Of a stretch of 64,000 nt of DNA, positions 53,837 to 63,310 are shown piece by piece; position 1 is the first letter of the stretch, and each line of letters opens with the position of its first letter. The translations under genes and the position numbers were made by a program. The stretch is from Tardiphaga sp. P9-11 (GTDB lineage: Bacteria; Pseudomonadota; Alphaproteobacteria; Rhizobiales; Xanthobacteraceae). The notes beneath the pieces were generated by a model that was given only the letters and a program-made list of their open reading frames with translations, was not told the DNA's origin and did not search any database. Location: contig NZ_NPKQ01000008.1 in NCBI RefSeq assembly GCF_008329525.1, positions 186,001-250,000 on the forward strand. The letters run 5' to 3'.

Positions 53837-55249
53837 ATGAGCAAGCGCATTATTCCCCTGATCATGTGTGGCGGTGCCGGTACCCGTCTGTGGCCGTCTT
53901 CGCGTGAGGGGCGCCCGAAGCAGTTTCTGCCGTTGTTCGGGCCGCGCTCGACCTTTCAGGACACCGTGATTCGCGTGTCCGATGCCGGCTTGTTCGATCG
54001 TCCCATTGTCATCACCAGCGCCGCCTATCGGTTCATGGTGCGCGAACAACTCGCTGAAATCGGGCTCGATGCCGACATTCTGTTGGAGCCGGCGCGCCGC
54101 GATTCAGGTCCGGCCATTGCCGCCGGCGCTGCGTTCGCCCAGACCCGCGATGAGGATGCGGTCGTGCTTGCGCTTGCGGCCGATCATGTGGTGCGCGACG
54201 TGCCGGCCTTCGTGGCGGCGTGTCGTGCGGGTCTGGTGGTTGCCGATGCCGGCCATATCGTGACGTTCGGCGTGCAGCCGGAGCGTCCCGCCACCGAATA
54301 TGGCTATATTTCACCGGGCCAGGTGCTTTCCGGCGAAGTGAAGAGTGTCGCCAAATTCGTCGAGAAGCCGGACCTGCAGACGGCAACCGGTTATATCGAG
54401 GCGGGTTATCTCTGGAACAGCGGCAACTTCATGTTTCGAGCGGGGATGCTGCTCGATGAATATCGCCGCGTCGATGCCGATAGCGTCGAGACCATCACCA
54501 GCGCTGTGGCGAAGGCCGGCCGCGATCTCGGCTTCTTTACGCTCGATGCGGATGCTTTCGGGAAGGCGAAATCGATCTCTGTCGACTATGCCGTGATGGA
54601 GAAGACGACAAAGGCGGCCGTGGTGCCTGTGTCCTGCGGTTGGTCGGATGTCGGCTCTTGGCTCGCAGTGTGGGAGCTCTCCGACAAGGATGCGCAGGGC
54701 AACGCCGCGCAAGGCGTGGCGGTGTTCGAGGACTCGCGCAACTGCAATGTGGCCAGCGATGGTCCGGTGGTGGCGCTGGAGGGCGTCGACGATCTCGTGG
54801 TGGTGGCGACGCACGATGCTGTGCTGGTTTCCCGCCAGAAGGATGCTAACGGCTTGAAACGGCTTGTGGCGAAGCTGAAGGTCACGGCGCCGCAGGTCAC
54901 CGAAGATCACCTCAAGGTACATCGCCCATGGGGATCCGTGCAGGCGCTGGAAGACGGCGAGCGCTATCAGGTGAAGCGCCTTGTGGTCAGAGCCGGAGAG
55001 CGGCTGTCACTCCAGATGCATCATCATCGCTCCGAGCACTGGATCGTTGTGCGTGGCACCGCGAAGGTGACGATCAACGATCTGATCAAGACTGTCCACG
55101 AGAACGAGTCGATCTACATCCCGCTCGGTGCCACGCATCGTCTGGAAAACCCCGGCAAGATTCCGCTCGAGTTGATCGAAGTCCAGACGGGAAGCTATCT
55201 CGACGAGGACGACATCGTTCGCATCGAGGACGACTACAAGCGGAACTAG
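53837..55249 (+). CDS. manC: Mannose-1-phosphate guanylyltransferase / mannose-6-phosphate isomerase
   Basis: The 470-residue bifunctional enzyme has the nucleotidyltransferase motif MCGGAGTRLWPSSREGRPKQ at its N-terminus, FVEKPDLQTATGYIEAGYLW in the sugar-binding part, and a C-terminal cupin phosphomannose-isomerase domain (about 355-465, HRPWGSVQALEDGERYQVKR and LSLQMHHHRSEHWIVVRG). It supplies GDP-mannose for LPS or exopolysaccharide. It closes the envelope cluster and probably shares a transcript with the epimerase gene upstream. Confidence 0.95.
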   Translation: MSKRIIPLIMCGGAGTRLWPSSREGRPKQFLPLFGPRSTFQDTVIRVSDAGLFDRPIVITSAAYRFMVREQLAEIGLDADILLEPARRDSGPAIAAGAAFAQTRDEDAVVLALAADHVVRDVPAFVAACRAGLVVADAGHIVTFGVQPERPATEYGYISPGQVLSGEVKSVAKFVEKPDLQTATGYIEAGYLWNSGNFMFRAGMLLDEYRRVDADSVETITSAVAKAGRDLGFFTLDADAFGKAKSISVDYAVMEKTTKAAVVPVSCGWSDVGSWLAVWELSDKDAQGNAAQGVAVFEDSRNCNVASDGPVVALEGVDDLVVVATHDAVLVSRQKDANGLKRLVAKLKVTAPQVTEDHLKVHRPWGSVQALEDGERYQVKRLVVRAGERLSLQMHHHRSEHWIVVRGTAKVTINDLIKTVHENESIYIPLGATHRLENPGKIPLELIEVQTGSYLDEDDIVRIEDDYKRN

Positions 55250-55637
55250 CGATCACTTCACCTCACCTGCCCGAATCGGTGCAGCCTGAGCGTGTATTTT
55301 CCCGAGTTGGCGGCGGTGTCGGTCTCAGCAAACGCCGTCGTCTCGCATTTTTTTCCATTTTACGAAATAGCGACGTTTGCCACAATTGATCGACTGGTGA
55401 CCGCCGCGGGACCATTTAAATAAGCCGGACCGGTTCCCGTTTCACGAAACTTTGTTAACCCATTGTTAATTATTGATAAACTGCTGAAATAGAAGCTAAA
55501 ATGACAACCGTGGGACGCGCCTGAAGCGCCGCCGCCCGGTTTCCAGGTAATGTATTCTTGCAACAATGAGTCAGTTTTCGTTCTAAATTGTGGCTTTCGG
55601 ATTGCGGCAAGTTCCGTTTCTTGTTAGCGCTCAATTC
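55250..55637. other. Gene-free promoter region of the type I secretion operon
   Basis: About 390 bp, A+T-rich, without a gene. It contains the CtrA-type box at 55455-55469 and should hold the promoter for the TolC gene. Confidence 0.6.
55455..55469 (+). promoter_or_regulatory. Putative CtrA box upstream of the secretion operon
   Basis: TTAACCCATTGTTAA fits the alphaproteobacterial CtrA consensus TTAA-N7-TTAA exactly. It lies about 170 bp before the TolC start, within A+T-rich DNA. CtrA is the cell-cycle master regulator of this group. A second exact match precedes the adhesin gene (63245-63259), which makes chance less likely. The transcription start is unknown. Confidence 0.5.
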
Positions 55638-57221
55638 ATGAAGCAGATCGCAAAGATTTTCCTTGTAGTTGTATTGTTCGGAGCGAGCGGCCAGTTCGCT
55701 TATGCAGCTGAGCCATTTTTCATTCTCGATGCCATCAATCAGGCGGTAAAGACGAACCCTGGTGTCGGCGAGGCGTCTGCCAATCGCCGCGCCACCGAAG
55801 CCGAACTTCGCCAGAGCCAAGGTACGCTGTTGCCTCAGATCAGGCTGCAGGCGAATACCGGTCCCGAGATGTTGAACCGGGCGATCGTTCCAGCGCCGGC
55901 CGGCAATGGTTCTTATGTCAACGGCAGCGAGGCGTCCGTAACGGTCCGCCAGTTGGTATTCGACGGTTTTGCGTCGATCAACGACATCTGGCGTCAGGCT
56001 GCGCGCGTCGATGCTGCGGCGTTCCGGGTGCTTGAACGGACCGAACTGATCGCGCTCGATGCTGCCGAAGCCTATGTCGATGTGACGCGCTATCTGCGTC
56101 TGGTCGCTTTGGCCGAACAGAATCTCAAGGTTCATTTAGAGCTGCGCGCCAATGTCCGCGCGCGTTTCGCTGGCGGTCGTGCCGGTGAGGGCGATACCCA
56201 GCAGGCGGAAGAGCGGGTGGCTGCGGCAGAAGCCGTGCTGTCGGATTTCCGGCTCAGCCTCGATTTCGCGCGCGCCAAGTATCGCAAGACCGTTGGTCTT
56301 GAGCCGTTCAATGTGCGTTTCCCCGGTCGCTTGCCGGATATGCCGGCAACCAAGAACGATTCGCTCGACGTCGCCTTCAAGTACAATCCGACGATCCGTG
56401 CCGCTGGTGCAGATGTCGATGCGGCCAAGCGCGCTTTCGACTCGACCGCGGGCGCATTCGTTCCGAACGTCGCCCTGGAAGGCCGCGCGCTGCGCGGCAA
56501 GGACTCGATCACCTATCCGGGCAACCGCGACGAAGTCAGCGGCAAGGTTGTCGTCAGCTGGGATATCTTCCGCGGCGGTCAGGATGCGTGGAAGCGCGCT
56601 GAGGCTGGCGAACGCATGATCGAGCAGCAGCAGAAACATGCACGTCTGCAGCGCGATGCGCTGGAGTCGCTCGACAAGGCATGGGCTGCACGCACGATCA
56701 CGACGGAACGTGCTGCTGCGCTGGCGCGTGAAGTTGAAGCCGCTCGCCGTACTTTCGTGGCCTACAATAAGGAATATGAACTCGGCCAGCGCACGCTGAT
56801 CGATCTGCTGAACTCGCAGAACCAGTACTTTAACGCCAATGTCTCGCTTGTGTCCGCGCGTGGCGTCACGGTGTTCGCCGACTATCAGCTGCTGGCAGCC
56901 ATGGGGCAGTTGTTGTCCTATCTGAAGACCGGCAAGCCGCCGGAGTCGGAGCCGATCGAGAGTCGTGCATCCGGCCTGATCCCGTATCGTCTGCCGCCGA
57001 TCCTGCTGACGGCGCCGGAGCCGGGATCCGAACCGCTCAATACGGTTCTTCCATTCCGGACATGGAACTCGCCTTTCGCACCGGCGCTGGAACCGAAAGT
57101 CGTACTGTTCGGTGATCGCTGGGCGTCACAGGATCTGTCGAACGCCAACGCATTTTTCATGACGTCGGGCCAGGTCGGGCAGGGCAGCGTGTCGGCCGAT
57201 GCTTCGGTAGGACGCCGTTAA
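55638..57221 (+). CDS. TolC-family outer-membrane channel of a type I secretion system
   Basis: From the ATG at 55638 the product has 527 residues. A signal peptide is visible (KQIAKIFLVVVLFGASGQFA, ending YAAEP). The TolC repeats follow: VKTNPGVGEASANRRATEAE with QSQGTLLPQIRLQ, and later YNPTIRAAGADVDAAKRAFD. The coiled-coil parts and EYELGQRTLIDLLNSQNQYF are typical. The C-terminal tail of about 90 residues after the barrel is proline-rich and longer than usual. It forms the trimeric exit duct for the adhesin exporter encoded next to it. The ribosome-binding site is weak. Confidence 0.92.
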   Translation: MKQIAKIFLVVVLFGASGQFAYAAEPFFILDAINQAVKTNPGVGEASANRRATEAELRQSQGTLLPQIRLQANTGPEMLNRAIVPAPAGNGSYVNGSEASVTVRQLVFDGFASINDIWRQAARVDAAAFRVLERTELIALDAAEAYVDVTRYLRLVALAEQNLKVHLELRANVRARFAGGRAGEGDTQQAEERVAAAEAVLSDFRLSLDFARAKYRKTVGLEPFNVRFPGRLPDMPATKNDSLDVAFKYNPTIRAAGADVDAAKRAFDSTAGAFVPNVALEGRALRGKDSITYPGNRDEVSGKVVVSWDIFRGGQDAWKRAEAGERMIEQQQKHARLQRDALESLDKAWAARTITTERAAALAREVEAARRTFVAYNKEYELGQRTLIDLLNSQNQYFNANVSLVSARGVTVFADYQLLAAMGQLLSYLKTGKPPESEPIESRASGLIPYRLPPILLTAPEPGSEPLNTVLPFRTWNSPFAPALEPKVVLFGDRWASQDLSNANAFFMTSGQVGQGSVSADASVGRR

Positions 57222-57404
57222 CCAATTTTGCACGCGGATTTACAATCCGCGGTCTGGTTTACCGTAAATTCAGCAATTCGGCTGAACCGCGAAATAGTAC
57301 AGGCGCTCTCCAAGGATCGCCTGTAAAGCTGGCAAGTCATATTTTGTAAGGCCAGTAGACTCTCGCATGGGTCATACAAGGCGCCTGGAATTTCCGAGGC
57401 TGCA

Positions 57405-59624
57405 TTGAATATTCGCTCACCCAAGTTCGATATTGCAATGGACCTGCCGGCCGCGCCCGTAGCCGAGGTCGAGCATCAACATGCCGATCCGTTAACGGAC
57501 AGCCTGCTTTATCTGGCAGCTCATCACGGCAGAGCTGTCAGCCGCAGTGCACTGCTTGCCGGTCTTCCGGTCGAACGCGGCGTGCTGACAACGGCTCTGT
57601 ATGAACGCGCAGCGCAGCGGGCTGGCCTTGAGGCCGAACTGAACGAGCGGCCGCTCAAGGATATCCCAGCGCTGGTCCTGCCTGCTGTGCTTCTTTTTCA
57701 CGATGGTTCGACGCGGATTCTGCGCGGCATCGATCTGGCGAGTGGCCGCCTGACACTCGCAAATCCGGCGGGCGACGGCGCGATCGCCATGGAGCGGATA
57801 GAAGCCGTCGAAGAGAAATATGCCGGCTTCGTCTATTTCGTTCGCCCCGCGTCCGTCAGCGATCCGCGTGCGATTGCCGCCGGCGATTTGCCGAAGGCGC
57901 ACTGGTTCTGGTCAGTCGTCAGCCGGTTCGGCTCCAACTACAGTCATGTCGCCATTGCAGCTTTCATCGTCAACATGCTGGCGCTCGCCGCGCCGCTGTT
58001 CACCATGAGCGTGTATGACCGCGTCATTCCGAATGGCGCGATCCCGTCGCTGGTGGCACTTGGTGTCGGCCTGTCGCTGGCGATCGCATTCGACTTCCTG
58101 CTCAAGGTGGTCCGCAGCCGCATCATCGACATGACCGGCAAGAAGATCGACGTGGTTCTGGCGTCGAACATCTTCGAACATGTGATGGCGTTGAAGATGG
58201 ACAAGCGCCCGCCATCGGTCGGCATTCTGGCCAATCAGATGCGCGACTTCGATTCGGTCCGCGAGTTCTTCACCTCGGGCACCGTCGTGACGGCGACCGA
58301 CATGATATTCGCGATCATCTTCATTGCGGTGCTGTTCGTGATTGCCGGACCGCTGGCCTGGATCCCGCTGGCGATGCTGCCTGTGATGATCCTCGTCGGT
58401 CTCTTGATCCAGCGGCCGCTCGATCGTGCGATGAAGCGCCTGCAGGCAGAGTCGGCTGCGCGCCATGGCATTCTCATCGAGTCGCTGAACGGCATCGAGA
58501 CCGTTCGCGCAGTTGCGGGCGAGAGCCGGGTGCAGACAGTTTGGGAACGTTCCGTCGCGGCGACGGCACGTTCAAGCGAAGGCGTGCAGTTCTGGTCCTC
58601 GCTGGCAATGACCAGTGCGAGCGTGGCGACGCAGTTGTGCAGCCTGTTGCTGGTCGTCGTCGGCGTGTTCCTCATTCTCGACGGCAAGCTGTCGGTCGGC
58701 GCGCTGGTTGCGGCCAATATGTTGTCGGGTCGTATTCTCGGTCCCATCGCGGGCATCGCGGCCGTGATGACGCGCGCGACACAGACCATGTCGGCCCTGC
58801 GGTCGATCGATCGACTGATGGCGACGGAGCGCGAGCGGCCGCCGGAAAAAATCTTCGTGGCCCGCGAGATCACCAAGGGCAGCATCGAATTCCGCAATGT
58901 CAGCTTTTCCTATCCGAACAGCCCGGCCAAAGCCCTCGACGGCATCTCTTTCCACGTGAAGCCTGGTGAAAAGATCGGCATCATCGGCCGGGTCGGTTCA
59001 GGCAAGACCACGGTCGGGCGTCTGGCGACGGCGTTCTATCCGCCGAGCGAAGGCAGCATCCTGATCGACGGCATCGACATCCGGCAATACGATCCGGCGG
59101 ACCTGCGCGCCGGCATCGGTTTCGTGCTGCAGGACACGGATCTGTTCTACGGCAAGCTGCGCGACAACATCACGCTGGGCCGTCCCGACGCGACCGATGA
59201 GGAAGTGCTCGCGGCTGCACGGCTGTCCGGCGTCGAGACCTTCATCGCCGGTCATCCGCAGGGCTACGATATGATGGTTGCGGAAGGCGGCCGTAGCCTG
59301 TCGGGCGGTCAGAAACAGGCGATCGGCCTCGCGCGCGTGCTGATTCGCAAGCCGCGCGTGTTGTTTCTCGACGAACCCACGGCTCATTTCGATGTGCGCA
59401 GTGAAGGTGAATTCCTCGACCGCCTCAAGACGCTTGCCAAGGGCGAGATGTCGATCATCGTCTCGACGCATCGTCCGTCGCTGTTGTCGCTGGTCGATCG
59501 TATCCTCGTGTTCGACAACGGCAAGATCGTCGCCGACGGTCCCGCCGACCAGATCCTGACGCGCTTGCGTCCGCAGCCGCAGGCTCCTCAAGCCGCGGGG
59601 AGGCCGGTCAATGTCGCAGTCTGA
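57405..59624 (+). CDS. Type I secretion ABC transporter (LapB-like, with C39-like domain)
   Basis: The 739-residue protein probably starts at TTG 57405, since GAGGCTGCA precedes it; an ATG at 57438 has no ribosome-binding site. Residues about 30-150 form a degenerate C39 peptidase-like domain without a catalytic cysteine, as in LapB/RTX-type exporters. Six membrane helices follow (about 165-430), then Walker A GRVGSGKTT, signature LSGGQKQAIGLARVL and Walker B VLFLDEPTAHFD. It powers one-step export of the adhesin from cytoplasm to outside, together with the HlyD and TolC proteins. It overlaps the HlyD gene by 14 bp. Confidence 0.93.
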   Translation: MNIRSPKFDIAMDLPAAPVAEVEHQHADPLTDSLLYLAAHHGRAVSRSALLAGLPVERGVLTTALYERAAQRAGLEAELNERPLKDIPALVLPAVLLFHDGSTRILRGIDLASGRLTLANPAGDGAIAMERIEAVEEKYAGFVYFVRPASVSDPRAIAAGDLPKAHWFWSVVSRFGSNYSHVAIAAFIVNMLALAAPLFTMSVYDRVIPNGAIPSLVALGVGLSLAIAFDFLLKVVRSRIIDMTGKKIDVVLASNIFEHVMALKMDKRPPSVGILANQMRDFDSVREFFTSGTVVTATDMIFAIIFIAVLFVIAGPLAWIPLAMLPVMILVGLLIQRPLDRAMKRLQAESAARHGILIESLNGIETVRAVAGESRVQTVWERSVAATARSSEGVQFWSSLAMTSASVATQLCSLLLVVVGVFLILDGKLSVGALVAANMLSGRILGPIAGIAAVMTRATQTMSALRSIDRLMATERERPPEKIFVAREITKGSIEFRNVSFSYPNSPAKALDGISFHVKPGEKIGIIGRVGSGKTTVGRLATAFYPPSEGSILIDGIDIRQYDPADLRAGIGFVLQDTDLFYGKLRDNITLGRPDATDEEVLAAARLSGVETFIAGHPQGYDMMVAEGGRSLSGGQKQAIGLARVLIRKPRVLFLDEPTAHFDVRSEGEFLDRLKTLAKGEMSIIVSTHRPSLLSLVDRILVFDNGKIVADGPADQILTRLRPQPQAPQAAGRPVNVAV

Positions 59625-60945
59625 TTTCGCATTTTCGAACGACGTTCGTGCGGCCATGGAAATGCGCACGCCCCGCACGGCGCGGATGTTGTTGATGACG
59701 GTCACCGGTCTGCTCGTCGTGTTCCTGCTCTGGGCACACTTCGCCGTGCTGGATGAAGTGAAGCGCGGCAACGGCAAGGTGGTGCCGTCGCGCCAGACCC
59801 AGGTGGTCCAATCGCTCGAAGGCGGCATCATCAGCGAATTGCTGATTCAGGAAGGCGCCATCGTCAGGAAGGATCAGCCGCTGGCGCGCATCGAAGATAC
59901 CAACTTCGCGGCGCAGTTCGGCGAAATCCGCGAGCGGCGCGGTGCCATGGCTGCCCGCGTGATCCGACTGGAAGCAGAGACCTTCGGCAAGACCAGCGTC
60001 GAGTTTCCGGAAGATCTCACGAAGCTTGCACCGCGAGCGGTGCAGACCGAACGCAGCGTGTTCGACGCCCATATGCGCAAGCTTGCACAGGACATCGACG
60101 TGATTGCGCAGCAGGAATGGCAGAAGAAGAAGGAAATCGACGAGCTCCGTGCGTCGGAAACCCGCTTCTCCGAGACGCTGACGCTGCTGACCCGCGAAAC
60201 CTTGCTGACGCGCCGGCTCTATGAGCAGAGGGTCGTTCCCGAGATCGAGATGCTGCGGTCCGACCGGCAGGCCACCGACATGCGCGGCCAGCTCGCGGTG
60301 GTGCAGGCGACGATGGTCAAGACCGAGGCCGCCGTGAAGGAAGCGCAGTCGCGGCTTTTGAATATCACCACGGCTTTTCGCTCCACGGCGGAAGATGATC
60401 TCGCGAAATCGCGCGGCGATCTCGCGGTGCTCGACGAGAACATCAAGTCCGCGCAGGATCGCGTTCGGCGTACTGAACTGCGATCGCCGGTCTACGGCAT
60501 CGTCAACAGACTTAACGTCACCACGATTGGTGCGGTCGTTGCACCTGGTGCCAGCGTGATGGAGATCGTGCCGCTTGAGGATACGCTGCTGGTCGAGGGG
60601 CGCATTCGTCCGCAGGACATCGCCTTCATCCGTCCGGACCATGAGGCGGTGGTCAAGCTCAGCGCCTACGATTCCTCGGTCTATGGATCGCTTCACGGCA
60701 AGGTCGAACGTATCAGTGCCGATACCATCACCGACGAAAAGGGCGACAAGAACGAACGCGGCGAGACATTCTATCGCGTTATGGTACGCACCGAAAAGAA
60801 CCACCTCGGAACGACCGAGAATCCACTGCCGATCATTCCGGGCATGGTGGCGACCGTAGAAGTGCTAACCGGCAAGAAGTCGGTGCTGGATTATCTCGTG
60901 AAACCCGCGCGCATGCTGCGTGACGAGGCGTTTCGCGAACGCTGA
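59611..60945 (+). CDS. HlyD-family periplasmic adaptor of the type I secretion system (LapC-like)
   Basis: The 444-residue protein has one N-terminal membrane anchor (MLLMTVTGLLVVFLLWAHFA), the lipoyl-like part KGNGKVVPSRQTQVVQ-type sequence with VQSLEGGIISELLIQEGAIV, a long coiled-coil (about 105-290) and the HlyD signature RSPVYGIVNRLNVTTIGAVV, then IPGMVATVEVLTGKKSVLDY. It bridges the ABC protein and TolC. A hairpin (CGGAGCA/TGCTCCG, 60954-60974) after the stop may end the transcript but lacks a T-run. Confidence 0.94.
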   Translation: MSQSDFAFSNDVRAAMEMRTPRTARMLLMTVTGLLVVFLLWAHFAVLDEVKRGNGKVVPSRQTQVVQSLEGGIISELLIQEGAIVRKDQPLARIEDTNFAAQFGEIRERRGAMAARVIRLEAETFGKTSVEFPEDLTKLAPRAVQTERSVFDAHMRKLAQDIDVIAQQEWQKKKEIDELRASETRFSETLTLLTRETLLTRRLYEQRVVPEIEMLRSDRQATDMRGQLAVVQATMVKTEAAVKEAQSRLLNITTAFRSTAEDDLAKSRGDLAVLDENIKSAQDRVRRTELRSPVYGIVNRLNVTTIGAVVAPGASVMEIVPLEDTLLVEGRIRPQDIAFIRPDHEAVVKLSAYDSSVYGSLHGKVERISADTITDEKGDKNERGETFYRVMVRTEKNHLGTTENPLPIIPGMVATVEVLTGKKSVLDYLVKPARMLRDEAFRER

Positions 60946-61168
60946 TAGCGCAACGGAGCATTTTCGTTGCTCCGTATGTTACCTTGCCGCAGTCCATCAG
61001 AGTCAACGAACTCTTAAAACGCAGGCTTCGCTAAAATTCGAGCGAATACGTTTGTAAGCGATTGAGCGCGTCCAACGACATACCCGCACAGGTTGACGTG
61101 TTTTAACCGGCCTGAAGCAGTCCCCGATTTATCCCTGATGCCACAAGATCCGGACGGGGATCGACGCA

Positions 61169-62206
61169 ATGACGTCGGCTGATGCTCCGGACAACGGGGC
61201 GTCAGTCATGTTGCGTATCGATCAGGCGCGGGCATTCCCGCGTGCGCTGGGGTTCGTGCTCGCTGGTGTCGTAAGCGTCAGTGCTTGCGACGGGGCATTT
61301 GCAAAATCGCGTGCGAAGAAGACGGTGCTTGAGCGCTCCGTGATGGAGACGTCGATCGCAGGCATGACCGCGCCGCCGGTCCGGTTCTTCACGATCAATC
61401 AGGTGCTGGCCAAGCGTGACAGCGAAAACCATCCGAAGCCCGGCAACATAGAAATTGCATCCCTGGATACGTCGCAGGGGTCCGGCGCCAAGGTGATCAG
61501 CGATGCACCGTCTCCGGCCGCGGTCCTGCCAGCCACCAGCGAGGAGCCGTTCGGCCTGTTCACGTTCCGCGCGCCCGAAGGGCTGCTGTGGACGAAATGG
61601 CGCGGTGTTGAAGCGCGTATGCGCGCCGACTTGAAATCGATCGAGGCTTGCAAGGCTGATAGCGAGAACTGCGCCGCCGGTGCGCGCAAGTTTGTCGCCG
61701 TCACGCGTTCCGCCGCCGAGTTGGGTCTGCGCACACGCGTTGAGGCGATCAACCGCGACGTCAACACTGCGATCCGCTATGTCGGAGACTATCAGCAGCA
61801 CGGCGTTGCCGATCTGTGGAGTTCGCCGCTCGAGACGCTGTCCGCGGGCATCGGCGACTGCGAAGACTATGCGATCGCCAAATTCGCCATGCTCGTCGCG
61901 GCAGGCGTGCCGGAGGCCGATATCAAGATGATGCTGGTGCGTGACATGGCAGTGCGTCAGGACCATGCAGTGCTGACCGTCCGTGTCGATGGCCGCTGGC
62001 TGGTTCTCGACAATCGCTACTCCCGACTGTCGGAAACACGTGATTTACCGCATTTCATGCCGCTTTTTGCCATCGACCACACAGGCGTCAGCCTGTTCGC
62101 CGCGCCCTATGCCGCGCGTCCGCACCACGAGAGCGAGACCGACATGTTGCCTGCGGCCGAGGTGGACGGCTTCGGCGGCGGCTCGTCCCTGCCGCTGGCG
62201 CTCTGA
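61169..62206 (+). CDS. LapG-like transglutaminase-type cysteine protease (BTLCP family)
   Basis: The 345-residue product has a signal-anchor-like N-terminus (ALGFVLAGVVSVSACDGAFA, about 26-45) and a catalytic domain with the triad Cys231 (GIGDCEDYAIAK), His266 (RQDHAVLTV) and Asp281 (WLVLDNRYS). LapG proteases sit in the periplasm and cut large adhesins in their N-terminal retention module, freeing them from the surface when c-di-GMP is low. The adhesin encoded at 63311 has a matching di-alanine site. The chain is longer than Pseudomonas LapG by about 100 residues at its N-terminus. The c-di-GMP receptor LapD is not in the window. Confidence 0.88.
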   Translation: MTSADAPDNGASVMLRIDQARAFPRALGFVLAGVVSVSACDGAFAKSRAKKTVLERSVMETSIAGMTAPPVRFFTINQVLAKRDSENHPKPGNIEIASLDTSQGSGAKVISDAPSPAAVLPATSEEPFGLFTFRAPEGLLWTKWRGVEARMRADLKSIEACKADSENCAAGARKFVAVTRSAAELGLRTRVEAINRDVNTAIRYVGDYQQHGVADLWSSPLETLSAGIGDCEDYAIAKFAMLVAAGVPEADIKMMLVRDMAVRQDHAVLTVRVDGRWLVLDNRYSRLSETRDLPHFMPLFAIDHTGVSLFAAPYAARPHHESETDMLPAAEVDGFGGGSSLPLAL

Positions 62207-62222
62207 GATAGTTCGACAACAG

Positions 62223-62253
62223 AACGCCGACAATCGGCTTGAGCCGGCGTTTT
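62223..62253 (+). terminator. Terminator-like hairpin after the LapG-like gene
   Basis: AACGCCG (62223-62229) and CGGCGTT (62245-62251) pair, followed by a short T-run. An alternative inner stem CGGCT/AGCCG also exists. Confidence 0.6.
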
Positions 62254-62329
62254 ATGCGTTTCCCGATCTTGTACTTGCGTGCATCTTGGGCTCTTAATGC
62301 GCCAGGGTGAGGTCGACGAGGGGATTGAG

Positions 62330-62674
62330 ATGCGCTTCAAGCACACGCTGCTGGGTTTGTTCGTGGCCGCCGGAATGGCTTCCGGTGCAACTGTCTCGCA
62401 TGCTGAAGGCCTGCTTCCGGGCGCTGCCTTCTCCGTCGATTGTCAGGATGGGGCGGTCTACAAGTTGACCTCCGGTCGGGTGACCTTTCCCGGTGATATC
62501 GTCACCGGCCATCTGTACATGTCCCCGCACCGTGCAATGCCTGTTCGCCTGATCCCGATGGGTGAGGGATATCGCTATGCAGGCCGTGGCGTGTGGCTGG
62601 ATGGCATTCGCGAGCACGCGCTGTTGTATCGGGCCAAGTATAATCCGGTCGCGTGCGTCGTTACCCGCATCTAG
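62330..62674 (+). CDS. Small secreted protein of unknown function
   Basis: From the ATG at 62330, after GAGGGGATTGAG, the product has 114 residues. Residues 1-26 are a signal peptide (LLGLFVAAGMASGATVSHAE). The mature part is about 88 residues with two cysteines (DCQDG and VACVVTRI) that could form a disulfide, and the phrase GDIVTGHLYMSPHRAMPVRL. No family recognised. Its place between the LapG-like protease and the adhesin suggests a role in adhesin handling, but it may be independent. Confidence 0.68.
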   Translation: MRFKHTLLGLFVAAGMASGATVSHAEGLLPGAAFSVDCQDGAVYKLTSGRVTFPGDIVTGHLYMSPHRAMPVRLIPMGEGYRYAGRGVWLDGIREHALLYRAKYNPVACVVTRI

Positions 62675-63310
62675 ACTTTTATCCTATCAATTATCTCCTG
62701 CGGTAGCAGTCCTGCGATGGCGGGTTGCGTATCTGCGCAACTCGCCGACTCACGTTTCTGTCCGGAGAACAAGTCCGCGATCCAGGGATTCGCGGAATGC
62801 GCACTGCAAATGGCGACCTCGCCATCTGGCGGTGACACGAATGCGCTTTAAGCAGTTGTCCCATTTCGAAATTTGCTCGCGAGGAGCGACCACTACGCAG
62901 CGGTTCGCGCCGCTGTCGATATCGGCTTGCGAAAGCAAATTCAGACGCCCGTTCAATATTGGCGGAGATGCTTGTGGTTGTGAGCTGATTTCGTTGTTCA
63001 GAGCGATATGAGAAGTCATTCTATCAAGTATAAAATAAGTCATTTTTTCGAATACTTTCTTATTTTTACAATACATACGTCGATATTTGTGGATTTTTCC
63101 GGGCATTCCCAAAAATAGACTGTCTAGACAAAGTATTACTTTCGGATGGTTCATATTTATTAATGCGTTGTTTCATTTTTGAACTTAACCAATGCAACGA
63201 AAACGCTTCAAATTTTACAGGTATTCATTGACGTCTCTAGGTTCTTAAGAATATTTTAACCCTCGCAGGACTTGGACATTTTTCGGTCCGATCAGCTTGA
63301 GGTTGTATTC
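62675..63310. other. Long A+T-rich region upstream of the adhesin
   Basis: About 640 bp without a convincing gene. From about 62985 to 63260 it is clearly more A+T-rich than its surroundings. A leftward frame of 134 codons (62750-63154) crosses this DNA but lacks a ribosome-binding site and protein-like composition. The region contains the CtrA-type box at 63245-63259 and probably long regulatory DNA for the adhesin. Confidence 0.55.
63245..63259 (+). promoter_or_regulatory. Putative CtrA box upstream of the adhesin gene
   Basis: TTAAGAATATTTTAA is an exact TTAA-N7-TTAA match, followed by CC, 51 bp before the adhesin start codon. This is a reasonable place for an activator site near a promoter. 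Consensus matches can occur by chance in A+T-rich DNA. Confidence 0.5.

Noticed and set aside
62750-63154. Leftward frame of 134 codons upstream of the adhesin
   Set aside because: No ribosome-binding site, no motif, and it crosses the A+T-rich regulatory region.
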